Assembly (NCBI GenBank): GCA_022113835.1
Contig: JAILWY010000008.1
Span: 1,604,001-1,668,000, forward strand
DNA from: Atopsyche davidsoni
Lineage: Eukaryota > Arthropoda > Insecta > Trichoptera > Hydrobiosidae
Direction: 5' to 3'
DNA length: 64,000 nucleotides
Part shown: one piece after another, positions 22,895 to 35,042 of the stretch
Numbering within the stretch: position 1 is the first letter of the stretch
Layout: every line of letters begins with the position of its first letter
Program-made: the position numbers and the translations under genes
The notes under the pieces: generated by a model
Databases searched by the model: none
Told to the model about the DNA's origin: nothing
The model's input: only the letters and a program-made list of their open reading frames with translations

Positions 22895-25840
22895 AGTTAA
22901 GAACAAGTTATTGTTTCTTACAAGCAAGATATAATCTAAGAAACACTTAAAATATGCGAGACTCTAGATAATGTAAATATATCCCATTAATATGTTAAAC
23001 AGAATTATGGAATATTTCACGCAATAATGAGATGGCGTATTTTCACTCCAACAGAAGCAATTTACTTGGAATTTTCTAATTGATATTTTTATCCTCCCCC
23101 GAGGGACCTCACGTTGAGACCTGCGAAGCCTTCGCAAAGGTGTGCCCATAATTACAACAGATAAGAGCAGGTTCCATTTAATTACTTTAAAACGTTACAG
23201 TATTGCTACTTATTTAATTGCTTTTGTTAAATATTAGAAATCTATTACATTATTAATATTTTCCAATGCTTTTACAGCCCTGGGTTTTGAATATCGATAT
23301 AATAAAATCCTATTATTACGTATATAAAAATATCCCAAAATCAACATTCAGATTTTTTAATATTGAGCTCTATCAAATGTTAAACTATGAACTGAAATCA
23401 ATACATAGAAATATTTCAAGCGTACAGGTTAATTTTTCACTGGGAAAGTAAGCCTCTTGTAAATTAATGAAATATTTCGAGTTAAGTTTTGGAAGAAATT
23501 TATGACCCAGTTGATTCAAAACGTCTTAGAAAATAAAATTTTTGAAATATTTCTGAGTTTAATAATTTCAACATTGAACTCGTTTTATTTTCATGTATAC
23601 TATTAAGCTTTAAGAAAATGGGTTTGTTTATTTTAGATAAAACCTTAATGGTATAGTCGAGAAATAAATGTGTTGTATTTTCTTATATTATTACTATTTT
23701 TATTATTATTTTAGGGTACCGCTTTATCCTATCTCAAAAATCATTAAGTCCATATGAAGGATAATAAATCTTTTTCATGTTGTAAAAATTATAATACATT
23801 TTTCCTTGTTCTATAAATCCTAAAAACTGGATTATTGTTCTTCTTGAATACCTTATAACTTATTTAGTACATTTTCATAAATGTTGTTTAAAAAATAATA
23901 CAAATTATTTTAATAATTAAAATAATACATAAAGTGTGGGAAAAATTTAATATTTTTGAAATGATTTAAATAAATAAAGGCAGATTTCAGAGGTCGATTG
24001 CACAACAGCAAAATTTTCACCAATCATTTAATTCTGAAAACGAAGTACTCCATCCTGATTGCCTGGTAATTAAGGGATTGCCCTTTGAGGATGTTTTGAA
24101 TGCGAAATAGATGTTTACGTTTGAAAATGATTTCTATCCCGCAGTGGATGAAACCTTTTCAAATAAAACGTTTTAATGTTATTTCAAAGAGTACATAAAT
24201 TTAAATTATATATTTGTTTTAGAGTTAAATTTTAAACGACCGAATTAAGTGTATATCACTGAAAAAAACGTCTCATGCACCAGTGTGTAAATAATTTAAT
24301 TTGTATTTAAAATGACAAGAGGTATAAGAGATTATATAATTATATATATTATATAAAAACACTCCAATATAAGTACGTGTGCAGTTATCATGGTGTTTTG
24401 TGTTGCGTATCACATTGTGTCATGACCTCTGTGAAGAGATACGCTATCGCTCCAGTTGGACGACGTAATCCTCCAATTGCTACCCCAATGAAAACAAAAA
24501 GAGTTTAACACCCTTAATAAGCACAGCCGAAATTTGTTTTAAAAATAAAATTTAATCCCCATCACCCGAGTAATGCGTTGAGGGGTTAATTGAGGTCGCC
24601 GAGGAGTTTGGAAGCGGGTGGACTATCTGGAATTTCACTAATGGGGGTGAAAGGGTTGCAAGTCTTCAGCCTACATACAAAACTGAGTAACCGGATACTT
24701 CGCTGAAAATTTCAACCAATGCCATGGTATCAATTCCAATGAATACAAACCAAGGCTCTAGTCCATTTAGTGTGTTGATTATTACCGATGATTTATGCAA
24801 GCTTGTTTAGGAACAGTTTAGTGTTACTTCAATTAAAACGTCAAAAATCCGCTCTTTTAGTGAATACAAGCATATTTGATTCCTTGTATTTTTATTTTGA
24901 AGGTTGTATTTTATATAATTACTTTTCATCAGTAATATACATTTGTTTCGTTATTGAAGGTATTTTTAAGTAAATAATTCAACTAATCCAAAATATTTTA
25001 TTGTTTAGTTTGTACCTTTTCATTCTTTCTTTGCATCATGACAATGACAATAACATCACAACTTTTAATATATACAACACGAAAAAAAGATATATAAATT
25101 AATAAAATAAAACTGCTACGACATATTTTTTATATAAACGATTTGCATTTACTTGAATAAAAGATTATTTGATAGAACTACAAAATATAGCTGCTTTTTA
25201 AATAGGATCCCAATTCCTTTCATTTCAATAAATGTAACAGCTCTTTTGATTGATACCGTTTATTTCGCTCACAATTGCGTTTAAGAAAAAAATTACTTTT
25301 GTAAATACAACCTTACAAATTCACAAGTTAATGTCTGATCAGATCAAAAGAAACCCTAACCAACCATCGATCAACTTTTCAAAATGTTTCAAAGAGCCCA
25401 TACAAAGGGGTTTTCATTGACATATGGGGGATTTAATATACAAGTATTGATATTTTAGAAAAAGAAACAATTTTAGCAAACTTTATTGATTAAAGCACTA
25501 ACAAAAAAAAACAAATTGTAAGTTACGGGCGTATGACATTGGTGTTTAGATAATAATCTTCTTTTACGAAATACACTTGTTTTTTTTTATACACTAGATA
25601 TACATAAATGTATATAGCAGCGTAACGCTCACCATTTGGATAACATCATCTTTTTTAAATAATTTTCCATTTTGTATTCTTATATCTAACAATAAAAAAA
25701 ATACTTGATTACTAGTAGTTTTTGTTTTACTGAACTAACAAATACCCGATACTCTGTTTGGACACACTGTATATATTTTTTTATATTTGTTTACTCTCCA
25801 GTTTTTAAGATCGCCAGCAAATGAATATTCTAAATTATTA
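22895..25840. other. No recognisable gene; one GC-richer patch
   Basis: The 24380-24720 stretch is complex (GAGGTCGCCGAGGAGTTTGG near 24591) and may be regulatory. Frames of 61 codons near 22964, 23266 and 24788 are unrecognised. The rest is AT-rich. Confidence 0.4.
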
Positions 25841-25845
25841 TTATC

Positions 25846-26050
25846 AGTTCAGCCTGGCCGGCTGGCAAAATTAATATTGTGGACACAAGGCCACGTGATC
25901 GCAGGAAACCAAGATGGCGGCTCCCGTCCCTGGCGGGCTTCGAAACGGCGACATTTCATTAACTTAATTAAAGTGGCGCAATTTGTTGGTCTCCAGTGAT
26001 CGCGGCCAGTAACTGATGACGCATCAGTTTCTACTGGGAAATAATGAAAA
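25846..26050 (+). promoter_or_regulatory. GC-rich patch with E-box, YY1-type site and hairpin
   Basis: CACGTG is at 25892-25897, followed by CCAAGATGGCGGCTCC at 25909-25924, an excellent match to the YY1/Pho consensus. About 85 bp later the sequence CCAGT-AACTGATG-ACG-CATCAGTT-TCT-ACTGG (26006-26037) forms a two-step inverted repeat that includes TGACGCA. YY1-type sites are often found just inside promoters, so a TSS or Polycomb-type element are both possible. No transcript structure is visible. Confidence 0.4.
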
Positions 26051-26059
26051 TTGTTCACA

Positions 26060-29000
26060 AGTCGGTCTACTTGAAGCGATGTGTAACTAGATGAGTTATT
26101 TCTTAAGTGGAATTCTATTATATTGACAATCTGCTCTATTAGGAAGTGAGTTTGAGTTTTTCGAAGCTCGTGTGAAATATTGCGGATTTTCTCTCGTTTC
26201 GTTAAAATGAATATTTCATTTATCTCGAGATCTGAAAAATAGATATTCTAGTAAAATTAACACGCCATGATGCACTCTATTGCGTCTTGTTTATATATTA
26301 TAACACCATGACTATACTATCTTGAGAAGTTCTCCCCAAAAGTTGCAACAGTGAAACCTTAAACTACACAAAAACTGCTTTTTTTAAATAAATTTAAAAG
26401 CTTTTTCACGATAAAAAAAGTTTTTGTATTGTTTCCTATTTATAAAAACACCACGTCTTAAGATCCATAACGTTTTATAAATTACTTTGTATAATATGAT
26501 GACATTTACAACAGTAAAAATATTTGATTTAAAAAAATATTTTTTTTTTGTATTCTGTAAGCATTTGTTATCATCATAAATTATAAAAAAATATAATAAA
26601 ATTTCTATACGGATTATTTAAAAAAAATTAATTATAAAATGAAGTAAGGTGCTATTAAGGTTTATATTAAAATTATATTATCTCTTAATGATAGCTACAG
26701 GCTGTCTTGGTTTTTAACTGTACGTTATATTTTGTAAAGTTTTAAAGTTTCAACTGCAGAGTATTGTGTGTCTTATTTTATTTTTTCAAAACCCAAGAGG
26801 AGCACAAAACAATGAGCTGGTCTAGAGTGCGACTCTGTGCTCTGCCACAGACGCTGTTTATTCTGCTCTCAACGTTTTCCACTTTTGTCATTTTCTTTGG
26901 CCGGTTGAGTTATTTTATCAACTCCATTATTTACTCATTTGTAAAGTGAAAATCTCATCTGATGCTCTTTGTTAATCACCATCAATCAAATTGAAATTGT
27001 ATCAAAAAACACTAGATATTATATAATATTTTGTAGCGTCTATTTTTTATTCTTACTACTGAAATAAGCTTTTTTTCAGGATGGAAAAAAAACTGATTTA
27101 CTCTAGTAGCACTACTAAATCATTTTTTTTTCACTGTGACCTTTATTGTGATATCTTTTTTACAAGAAAAGGCGTGGTAGACTAATGTTCCTTCCCTCAA
27201 ACGTCATTGACCAAAACACCCGATATATTATTGGAATAATTACCAAAGTCTAAAGCTCCACCCACTCTTTAAAAACAAAGCAAATATTTCACTCCGACAC
27301 GCTGCATATTAATCAGCCAACTTTACTCATGTACGTGTTCAGAGTTCATACCCTAACTATTTATCTCACCTTGAACCAAATCCAATGTACAGACATGTAT
27401 ATTTCTACCACGCATTTCAGGGGTGCTCAAAAGCTACGTGGCACGCAATTAACTAACCTTTCTTCACAAGTACTCTTAAGGGTAGAACCAACCCGGTTGG
27501 CTAACTACAAAATCTGTAACGAAGAACCTGAAAATTAGTTAATATACAAAATAATTGATATTTCATATTTTTTATACTTTATAGTCACCAATACACATAT
27601 ATTTTTTTAAAGAACATAATTTTTTTTTTTAAGAAATAAAATCTGTTTATCTATTTATCGAAATTCATATTTTGTTTTTAAAACTGTTTTAATTTAGTTT
27701 AATTATTAACAGCATACTGTACTACAGCTCTAAGGCTACAACTATGGTTTTTATTATTATTAAATCTTAACTTGCAGATTAACAAGATATTTTAATACTA
27801 TAAAACATGAAGTTTAAAGATTCAATATTACTATAAATTAAATGGTTGGTTATGGTCACAGTTGAGGATTTTACTATAAAATCTTAATATTTAATAATCT
27901 GAAAAAAATTTATCACGGTTTGTAAGTGTGCATAACGCCATTGCACTCAATAGATATTCTGATAATTAAAACAACCTGTGTTTAAATATATATGGTTGAG
28001 TAACTTATGAAATGAATTGAAAATTAATCAAAATCTTGTTAAACCTCCATAAAACATGTAAACATGACATAATATTTTATATATTTTTTATTTGATTTTT
28101 CTGTCAGTTAATTTGGGAGTGTAGATTTTTCATGTTATTTTTATTCATAACATTTCCTTTCATCAGGTTTTGGTATATTTCAGTACTTTATGAGCCCGCA
28201 GTATAATGACATAAAATTTGTATTTATATAGGTACTTATTACAATAGCGTAATACGAACATATTATAACTAGTAAACATATACATTGCTTAGATTACAAA
28301 ATAACAAGTTAATTCATTAATAAAAAGTAGATTGTTAGGTTAACAGAAAATCAAAAAATTCACTACATAAAGGCTCTATATGTAATACTCCATTTTAAAA
28401 CAACAAATAATATTATTTTTAAGTCTTAAAAACCTCATGAAGTCTTTATAAATGAAAATTCTTGTAAACGTAAATATTGTTTATCTTCCAGCCAATTCGC
28501 TAATCATAACTGTCATTTTGGACCCACTTTCTAGCAAAACTCAATTCATTAAATTAATTTTAGTAGCAAATACAATAAACACGAAATAATCAATGCAGTA
28601 CATCTTAAAAACCCAAAAATTATCCAAATAAAGTAACTTTTATGAATTTTAACAAAAAAAAAACGGAAATTTTACTAATTGCTGGCAGCATTCAATAATT
28701 AAAAATTTATTCACAGAGCCAGCGTTTTGTAGAAAATACAAAAAAAGTAAATTTCCCGACGTGAAATAATGTCTATACTTTCATTTACGTGAAAATTTTC
28801 CCTCGTTTTTATATTAAAACATAACAGCGCTTTTCTCCGTGTTTTCTTTGGACTGAAAAATTAGGTGGAACTCTGGTAAATTTATAGCCAATAATCTATT
28901 ACAAAAATGTACATAAAACACATCTCGACATGAATTTATTGAAGTAGGCTAATTATGTCGCATGTTTTGGCGACAGTTGAATACAATCCCCTTAGCAATT

Positions 29001-29237
29001 CAATTTATACAGCCCTTACGCACGCAACAGCCTTAAATTTCACCCCCTGAAATAATAGCCGAATATTATACACTCGGTGATCCCCTCTACGGTTATTTCA
29101 CATTTAATTATAATTTAAAGTGTTATTTCACGAGACCGCGCCCTCCGCTGTTATGGTGTTTAATTTATTTTTAATAACTCAATATTTACACTAAAATTTC
29201 GAACCTAATTTTGTCAAACCTGCTATTTGCTATATCA
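26060..29237. other. No recognisable gene
   Basis: GC-richer stretches at about 26800-26890, 27170-27520 and 28960-29160 stand out but show no domain or splice pair. A TTTTTTTCAG at about 27071-27080 has no convincing donor downstream. A low-complexity AT background fills the rest. Confidence 0.4.
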
Positions 29238-29833
29238 TTAAGGGTCTAAGTCCCAAATTCGAGTTTTTTGATCATTTTCTGGTCCGTGTTGCGAAAAATC
29301 GACTGCACCAATCAAAAAAATTTAAATGCGAAAAGTTAGATACAAACCTTCTTCCGAACAGAATATTTTTTTCATTTCTTGTAAATTTACTATTAATATG
29401 ATAAATTTGTGTTTTTCCGATTGAAGTGTAGGAATTTGGAGATTCGTCATGTCCTTGTTCTAAGAGTCCTAAACATTCAAAAGACTTTTTCAATTGGAAT
29501 TTAAAGATTAAATATAAATCCTATGCGATTTATTATTTAAAAAAATTAAATCTTTAACAAACTTTGGTTTTGAAAAGTCGTCATTTTATCCAAATTTTCA
29601 ACATCTTCAAGATTTTATTTTACCCAGAAAAAAGAAGTTTATTAAATAATAAAAAATAGATAAATATAATTTATAGTTTTTTCAATACTCTATAAAAAAA
29701 TCAACTTTCGATTTAGAAAAATAAGGTGGCAATTAAATTAATTAAATGACACGATTTCGCCAGGTAAAACGGTCCTTTTTTTGTGGCAGACGGGGGATGG
29801 ACACCAAGCGAGATTAGGTAGCAAGACCCTTAA
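29238..29833 (+). mobile_element. TTAA-flanked MITE-like element, copy B (fullest copy)
   Basis: TTAA at 29238-29241 and 29830-29833 with GGGTC...GACCC ends. Internally it carries all the family markers, including the ~75 bp missing from copy A. At 596 bp it is the best reference for the family. A 73-codon minus frame inside is not conserved as a protein in the other copies, so the element is nonautonomous. Confidence 0.7.
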
Positions 29834-29870
29834 TGGATAAAATATAAAATAAATAGATAAAATAAATAAA

Positions 29871-29957
29871 ATACTTGAGTAATCTTTCCACGTGTTAATT
29901 TTTATTGGTGACCGGTTTCACCAAACTTTCACGTTGGCATTATCAGTTTTTTAGCGC
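29871..29957 (-). repeat. Hammerhead-like family B repeat, third copy
   Basis: Minus strand: CTGATAAT, GCCAAC-loop-TTTGGT stem II, GAAACCGGTCACC and an AATAAAAAT tail leading to CACGTGGAAA. Here C3-U4-G5-A6 are intact but position 8 is A, as in both other copies. It lies ~40 bp from the end of MITE copy B. Confidence 0.5.
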
Positions 29958-30009
29958 TAGTATTTGATTTTAAATATTAATATTCATATATGTGTAGTAT
30001 AAAAAGAGG

Positions 30010-30235
30010 CTTTACGCAGTGACCATGGCATATGGAATGATCCCATGCAGGGGAACAATGCACCCAGTTCCGTCGGACCGGGACTAATTGCGATATAATT
30101 ATAGGCGAGCCAGTGGCGCGATTAATTGGCCCACTTTGTGAGTAATAACCGGCGTGTGAACAAAAACCCTGCTCTGAATCGGCAGCAGAAAACCAAAACC
30201 CTCTGCAAATATTTGCATGAATGTCGGAACATTGC
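30010..30235. promoter_or_regulatory. Motif-dense GC-richer patch with POU palindrome
   Basis: Contains GCGCGATTAATTGGCCC near 30116 (homeodomain-type ATTA core) and the 14-bp palindrome TGCAAATATTTGCA at 30204-30217, overlapping a perfect octamer ATTTGCAT (30211-30218). The sequence is complex, non-repetitive and much less AT-rich than its neighbours. A candidate developmental enhancer; conservation is unknown. Confidence 0.35.
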
Positions 30236-30257
30236 TTGTATTTGACTATAACAATAT

Positions 30258-30474
30258 ATTATTACTAATATGATAAGGCACATTAGTTCATACATAGAAG
30301 ATGATTTAAAGAAACTCTCAGAAAAATATCATCGTGATTTGTGTGAGATTTGAACCCACATCCCCTGGCTTACATGGCCGGAACTAATGTGCCTAATCAT
30401 ATTAGTAATAATATAATAAACCCGTAATGGGTAATAAATACGCATCTGATTGACGTTTAATCAAAAAATCGACA
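30258..30474 (-). repeat. tRNA-Thr-like palindrome-ended repeat, short copy
   Basis: Ends TATTACTAATATGATAAGGCACATTAGTT (about 30259-30287) and its complement (about 30383-30410) flank a truncated minus-strand tRNA-like core with a GGTTCAAATC B-box. The family flank (ACCCGTAATGGGTAATAAATACGC) follows to about 30460. On the minus strand the order is flank then core, as at 35.1 kb and opposite to the tandem units at 7.8-8.6 kb. Confidence 0.6.
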
Positions 30475-30572
30475 TATGCATAACAATATATGCTAAGATA
30501 TAACCTATTAAAAATTGCACATATAATTTTACGTAACAATTATTTTCGACAAGGTACTACATACTGATTTGA

Positions 30573-31140
30573 CATAATCGAGCTTTTTTTAACATTTTCT
30601 GGTCCGTTTTGCGTAAAATCGACTGCTAAAATCAAAAATATTTAAATGCAAAAAGTTTGATACATCCCTTATTCCGAACAGAATTTTTGTTTATTTCTTA
30701 TAAATTTACTATTAATATGATAAATATGTGTTTTACCGATTGAAGTGTAGGAATTTGGAGATTCGTTCGGTACATTTTCCAAGAGTCCTACACATTTAAA
30801 AGTCTTTTTTAATTGGAATTAAAAGATTAAATATAAACTTTATGCGATATATAATTTTAAAAATTAAAAAAAAATAATCTTCAACAAACTTTGGTTTTGA
30901 AAAGTCGTCATTTCATCCAATTTTGCAACATCTTCAAGATTTTATTTTACCCTGAAAATGGACGTTAATTAAATAATAAAAAATAGAAAAATATAATTTA
31001 TAGTTTTCTAAATACTCTGTAAAAAATAAAGTGACAATTAAATTAATAAAATGATTTCGCCAGGTAATGGTCTGGCCAGGTCTGGTGTCTGGTTGGACAC
31101 CAAAGGCAATTAAAAGGCTGGAAGCAACTGCCCTAAGTTA
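30573..31140 (+). mobile_element. TTAA MITE-like element, copy C, degenerate
   Basis: Starts inside the family near AACATTTTCTGGTCCGTTTTGCG, keeps the CGATTGAAGTGTAGGAATTTGGAG block and ends in a scrambled GATTTCGCCAGGTAATGGTCTGG. The terminal TTAAGGG ends are lost. It is the most diverged copy. Confidence 0.55.
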
Positions 31141-31980
31141 ACATACCAGAACTTCGTTGAACTAAATCAAAGGTTTTACCTCACTAAAAAATCAATACGA
31201 CGATTGATTTATTATACCGTGTACGAACAATAAAAACGTATATATTATTCTGAAAAGCATTTATAACAAACAACCTGCTTTGTGATTGAATCGCTGATAA
31301 AAAGAACCTGCACTGTCATATTGGCTATTCTTAACTATTTGACAATATCAAATACGTACATAGAATTTACAGTATATAAAATTTTCCTGCATGCTATTTA
31401 TCAACATAATTATTTTACGGTATTTCATCACGTTGCAGGTTACTTACTTTAACTCGTGTTTCTGACATGAGAATTAAACCTGCATTCACTTAGTTTAGTC
31501 CTTCTAACAATATATAAGTTTAGACTGTTGGCTTTTGACAGAGAAAACTTGTTAGCAAATTCTGTCCTTAATCATATATAATAATACAAAAAATGATTTA
31601 CGTTTTTCTTAGTTTAATCGGAAAAAACAGGATTTTTTGTGAGTTCAAAAAAGTCTAATATATTCTGGATACAAAGTCATTAAGCTTTGTAAAAATTCAA
31701 AGATATGTTTAAATAGTCAAGTGAGTGGTTTTAGCCTTCTGTTTGGGATATATAAATGTAAATGAAGTACTCACCATATGACACCAATTGCCAAAAACAT
31801 AAATCAATATGTATTACACAGTCGAGAATAACAAATCTCAGTTCTAAATTGTTGAAAATTTCTAATCAAAATTTACAGATGGATCCATCCAAATGAAACC
31901 CATCCGTTTGGTTATGAATTAAAGATGAATGCTGGATTAACATTTACCAATGTTCGAAAATAATCCGAAGGGTTTCTTTC
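31141..31980. other. No recognisable gene
   Basis: AT-rich; a TTGCAG|GTTACTTAC string near 31432 combines an acceptor-like and a minus donor-like sequence without an exon. Nothing else supported. Confidence 0.4.
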
Positions 31981-31984
31981 AAAA

Positions 31985-32080
31985 TGACCTTCTCTCTTTT
32001 CAGACCAGCGACCCTTAATGCGTGCCTGTCAGGAAACAAAATCTACTAACGGAAAGGTGAAGACGCTATTAAAGGTAAGT
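31985..32080 (+). other. Candidate 71-nt internal exon (32004-32074)
   Basis: The acceptor CTTCTCTCTTTTCAG ends at 32003 and the donor AAAG|GTAAGT begins at 32075, both close to consensus. Between them are 71 nt, less AT-rich than the flanks, open in just one frame: two bases, then 23 codons from Gln-Arg-Pro to Leu-Leu-Lys, a basic peptide I do not recognise. If real, it shows that a + strand gene spans the window. No start, stop or neighbouring large exon is visible, so a chance pair remains possible. Confidence 0.4.
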
Positions 32081-32100
32081 CCCCGCCGCTAGAGCCTTCA

Positions 32101-32152
32101 CTGGCTGGTTTATTTTCTTTATTTTTTTCTGTTCTTTTCCAGGTAAAATATT
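32101..32152 (+). other. Ratchet-like splice site (AG|GTAAAA)
   Basis: A ~35-nt pyrimidine-rich tract (TTCTTTATTTTTTTCTGTTC...) runs into CCAG at 32139-32142, followed at once by GTAAAATAT. This is the layout of recursive (zero-nucleotide-exon) splice sites described in long fly introns, although the donor half is only fair. Alternatively it is an ordinary acceptor closing a 68-nt intron that starts at 32075. Confidence 0.35.
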
Positions 32153-33845
32153 ATGCTCATCCGAAAACATATGGGTATTGATGAGAAAACCATTTCCCAT
32201 ATTGTTTGATTATTTTTATACACCTCGTACGGATATATATTTATATTAATTTTTATGGCCTACAAGAACGCATTTCGAGTCACATTTTATTATTGATAAA
32301 ATTGGGTGTACGTATTTTACTTTCGTGTGATTTTTATTTGAATTTAAATTGAGTGAATAACAACATTATTTATGTGAATTAGATTCCCGCAAAAAACTAT
32401 AAAGTAGATCTGCAATAAAAGGCGCCTTTAGTTAATTCGTATTATATTGTTTGGTTTATAGTTAATAAATTATATATATATATATTTATATAGTCAAGTC
32501 AAGTTTTAGAGAAGTTTGTTCAAAATGTATGCTATGTTTTCTGATAGTTCAAATGTAATCAAACTAGGCTATTATAAACATATGCAAACATGTTGTTAAG
32601 ACGTAACTAGTAATCAAGAAAATTATAAAAGCATTAATGCCTTTTGACTCCGCCCACATAAAATCAGTCACGATATTGCCCAAATGTATATCCTTGAACT
32701 TAAAATTAATTTTCAATAATCAAATATGGAGTTTTAAAGCTTATAAATTGTGTAAGAATGGGATTTTTAAATAACACCATAAGAGTTTATTATCATTTCT
32801 ATATTATCGACTTAATTGATAAATGTGAAATATTATACATAATATACATTGAATGACGAGAAATCGTTTTAACTAAGGTTTAAACTTAAGCCTTAATAAA
32901 ATTTAACTTACATTTATTCTGTATTACAAATAGATACTCAAAGCATGATAATATGTAAATATTTCAACAAATTTAACTGCATTGACATAGCTAAGAATGC
33001 ATAACAAAAACCTTTTATTTGCAATTTTTTTAAGATTTTTTTTTTGTAACTTTATTGAAATGCTTCGTTAAAAAGCTCAAATCAACATCGTTAGAAATTT
33101 TATTAAATTCTGTAAAAATACCGTATTGCAAAGTCTTTAAATACGATAACAGCTGGTTGCTTGGGCGTTCGCGAGCGGACGTGCCAAGCTCGCGGCAAGG
33201 GGTTACGATTTACAGGCGTTATAACTACCTTAAACAATGCAGGGGATGAAATGTAAGGCTGTATCAAGTTATGCCCTTAATCAGGCTTACGTGGCGAAGT
33301 TTGCAGAATGATAAATAGTAAGCAAACGTAAGGGAAGATCCAGAGACTGATAGAAATACCATTATATTCTTGTGCCAGACATAACTTATGTGTAAACCCA
33401 GAAATTATGTTCCTGATAAATTAGTTCCATGGTAAGTTAGTTCTAGATATCACTTACAAATTATGTTTGTATTTATTCAAATATCCCGATAGTACCTGTT
33501 TATTTATTAGTTTTGTCTGAGAACTTCACAAGTAACATATTTGTGTTACAAAACTTTTAACTGGGGGTTCAGTAAAAAACTGTACTTGAACAATCTTTCC
33601 TGAAAATAGCTCCAGAATTACAGCCAAAATGTTGCAACTCAAACCAAAAGACAAACTTTACATCTAGGATATCATTTATTTGCTTTTAAATTATGTGTTT
33701 TAATGATCGAATGGTTGAAAATTTTTTGTTAAAACGACTCTTGTATGAAAGCAGAAATAATAAATACCGTGACTGATTAAGATTATAATTATATTTTTTT
33801 CTTTATACCTAAGTTTTTTATAGTTATCTAGCTCATCGTGATTGT
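32153..33845. other. No recognisable gene; a GC-richer patch near 33.2 kb
   Basis: 33150-33300 contains GCGTTCGCGAGCGGACGTGCC (inverted GCTCGCGA-like halves) near 33164 inside a 64-codon + frame that I do not recognise. An AT microsatellite lies at about 32468-32485. Confidence 0.4.
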
Positions 33846-33849
33846 TATT

Positions 33850-34163
33850 GTTGGGACGTATGTTGAATGCAAATAAATTGAACATTCAATAATCATTAGA
33901 ATATGTAATGCATATTGCTTCGGTGAAAATTTATCGATACCTGGTAATTTATTATCACTGGCAGTCCATGGCAGTATTCTCATGGCTTCTCCGTGTTCAT
34001 ATAATATTTCAGTGATGTTACGTCTCCACTCAGCCGTAATGGCATTTTCATGAACCGAGTCACGTGACATTCTTGTCGAATAATCACCGCTAGAAATATA
34101 CGTCGGCGTAAAATTACACGCTGAAATTTCAGTAACTGAATTATCGCAATGTAGTCGAATCAA
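33850..34163 (-). pseudogene. Protein-like fragment, faint resemblance to M13 (neprilysin) C-terminal region
   Basis: A 111-codon minus frame reads like protein rather than translated AT-rich DNA, mainly between 34130 and 33900. The order C...Y, an S-V-H-E-N block, ~20 residues, E-H-G-E, then L-P-G-I-D-K-F-S-P-K-Q resembles the stretch of M13 peptidases from the G-E-N-I-A-D helix through the L-P-G-L...Q-L-F-F segment, with similar spacing. The Asp expected after E-N and the FF-xx-FAQ follow-up are missing, so it would be inactive or unrelated. No flanking exon was found. The similarity is from memory and weak. Confidence 0.2.
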
Positions 34164-35040
34164 ATGGCATGTTAAAATACAATAAAATAACGTGAAAAGA
34201 TTTAGAAAAACCTTGATTTATAAATACATGTAGAATTCAAGTCTATATCTCCTAGTCGTAGCCTTACCTTGCTCTAAAGCGAAGCCTAGATTTGGGACAA
34301 AATTTTGATTCTATATATGTACTATCAAAAGACTTCCAAATGATTTTTGTGTCGTAGAAAATACTTGATATAAAAAACGAAAAAAATTCAAGCCTTTATA
34401 TTGTGGCATTTGATAGTTAAGCATGTATATTACGGCATATAAGTTTTGTCTTAAGTATGGCTAAAATAAAACCAATTATCAAATGTATTTATACATCCGT
34501 GCAATTATTTAACCTCTGTTTTGACATTTGATCATTGAAGTATTGCATATTAATGAGCTTTTAACAGATATATATATATAAAACATAAAATAATGTGAAG
34601 AGAAAAATATCCAGTTAATGTTTTTTTTTTAAAATAATAATTATTTCATAGTAGCTGATGAGACATCCAAATATATAAGATAAACTGTTATATAAAAGGT
34701 ATAAACTGCAACATACTAAACAGTGTGGTTGTAAATTGTATCGTATTCACACATTTCGATAACCACAACTTGTTCAAAAACATACAGTAATTTTTAAATC
34801 CAGTTGTCCTCGTTAACTTGCTATCGTATTTTCAACATACAAATGTGCTAACAACTTAACAACAAGCCATGTGCATACGATTTTTATTAAAATAAATATA
34901 AAGCAATGTTTTCACTCTTTATTCAGTGACGTATTGGCATCTTAAAACAGCTTCAACTTTACTTGCACAACATCGCTAAGTGTTTCTTTTAAAATGATCA
35001 CTTTTTTTAAATATTTTATACATACGTTTAATAAATGATA
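34164..35040. other. AT-rich DNA without a recognisable gene
   Basis: Low-complexity DNA with a short TA run near 34570. Nothing else supported. Confidence 0.45.
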
Positions 35041-35042
35041 TT

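Noticed and set aside
29272..29493. 73-codon minus frame
   Set aside because: Lies inside TTAA MITE copy B; the frame is not kept in the other three copies.
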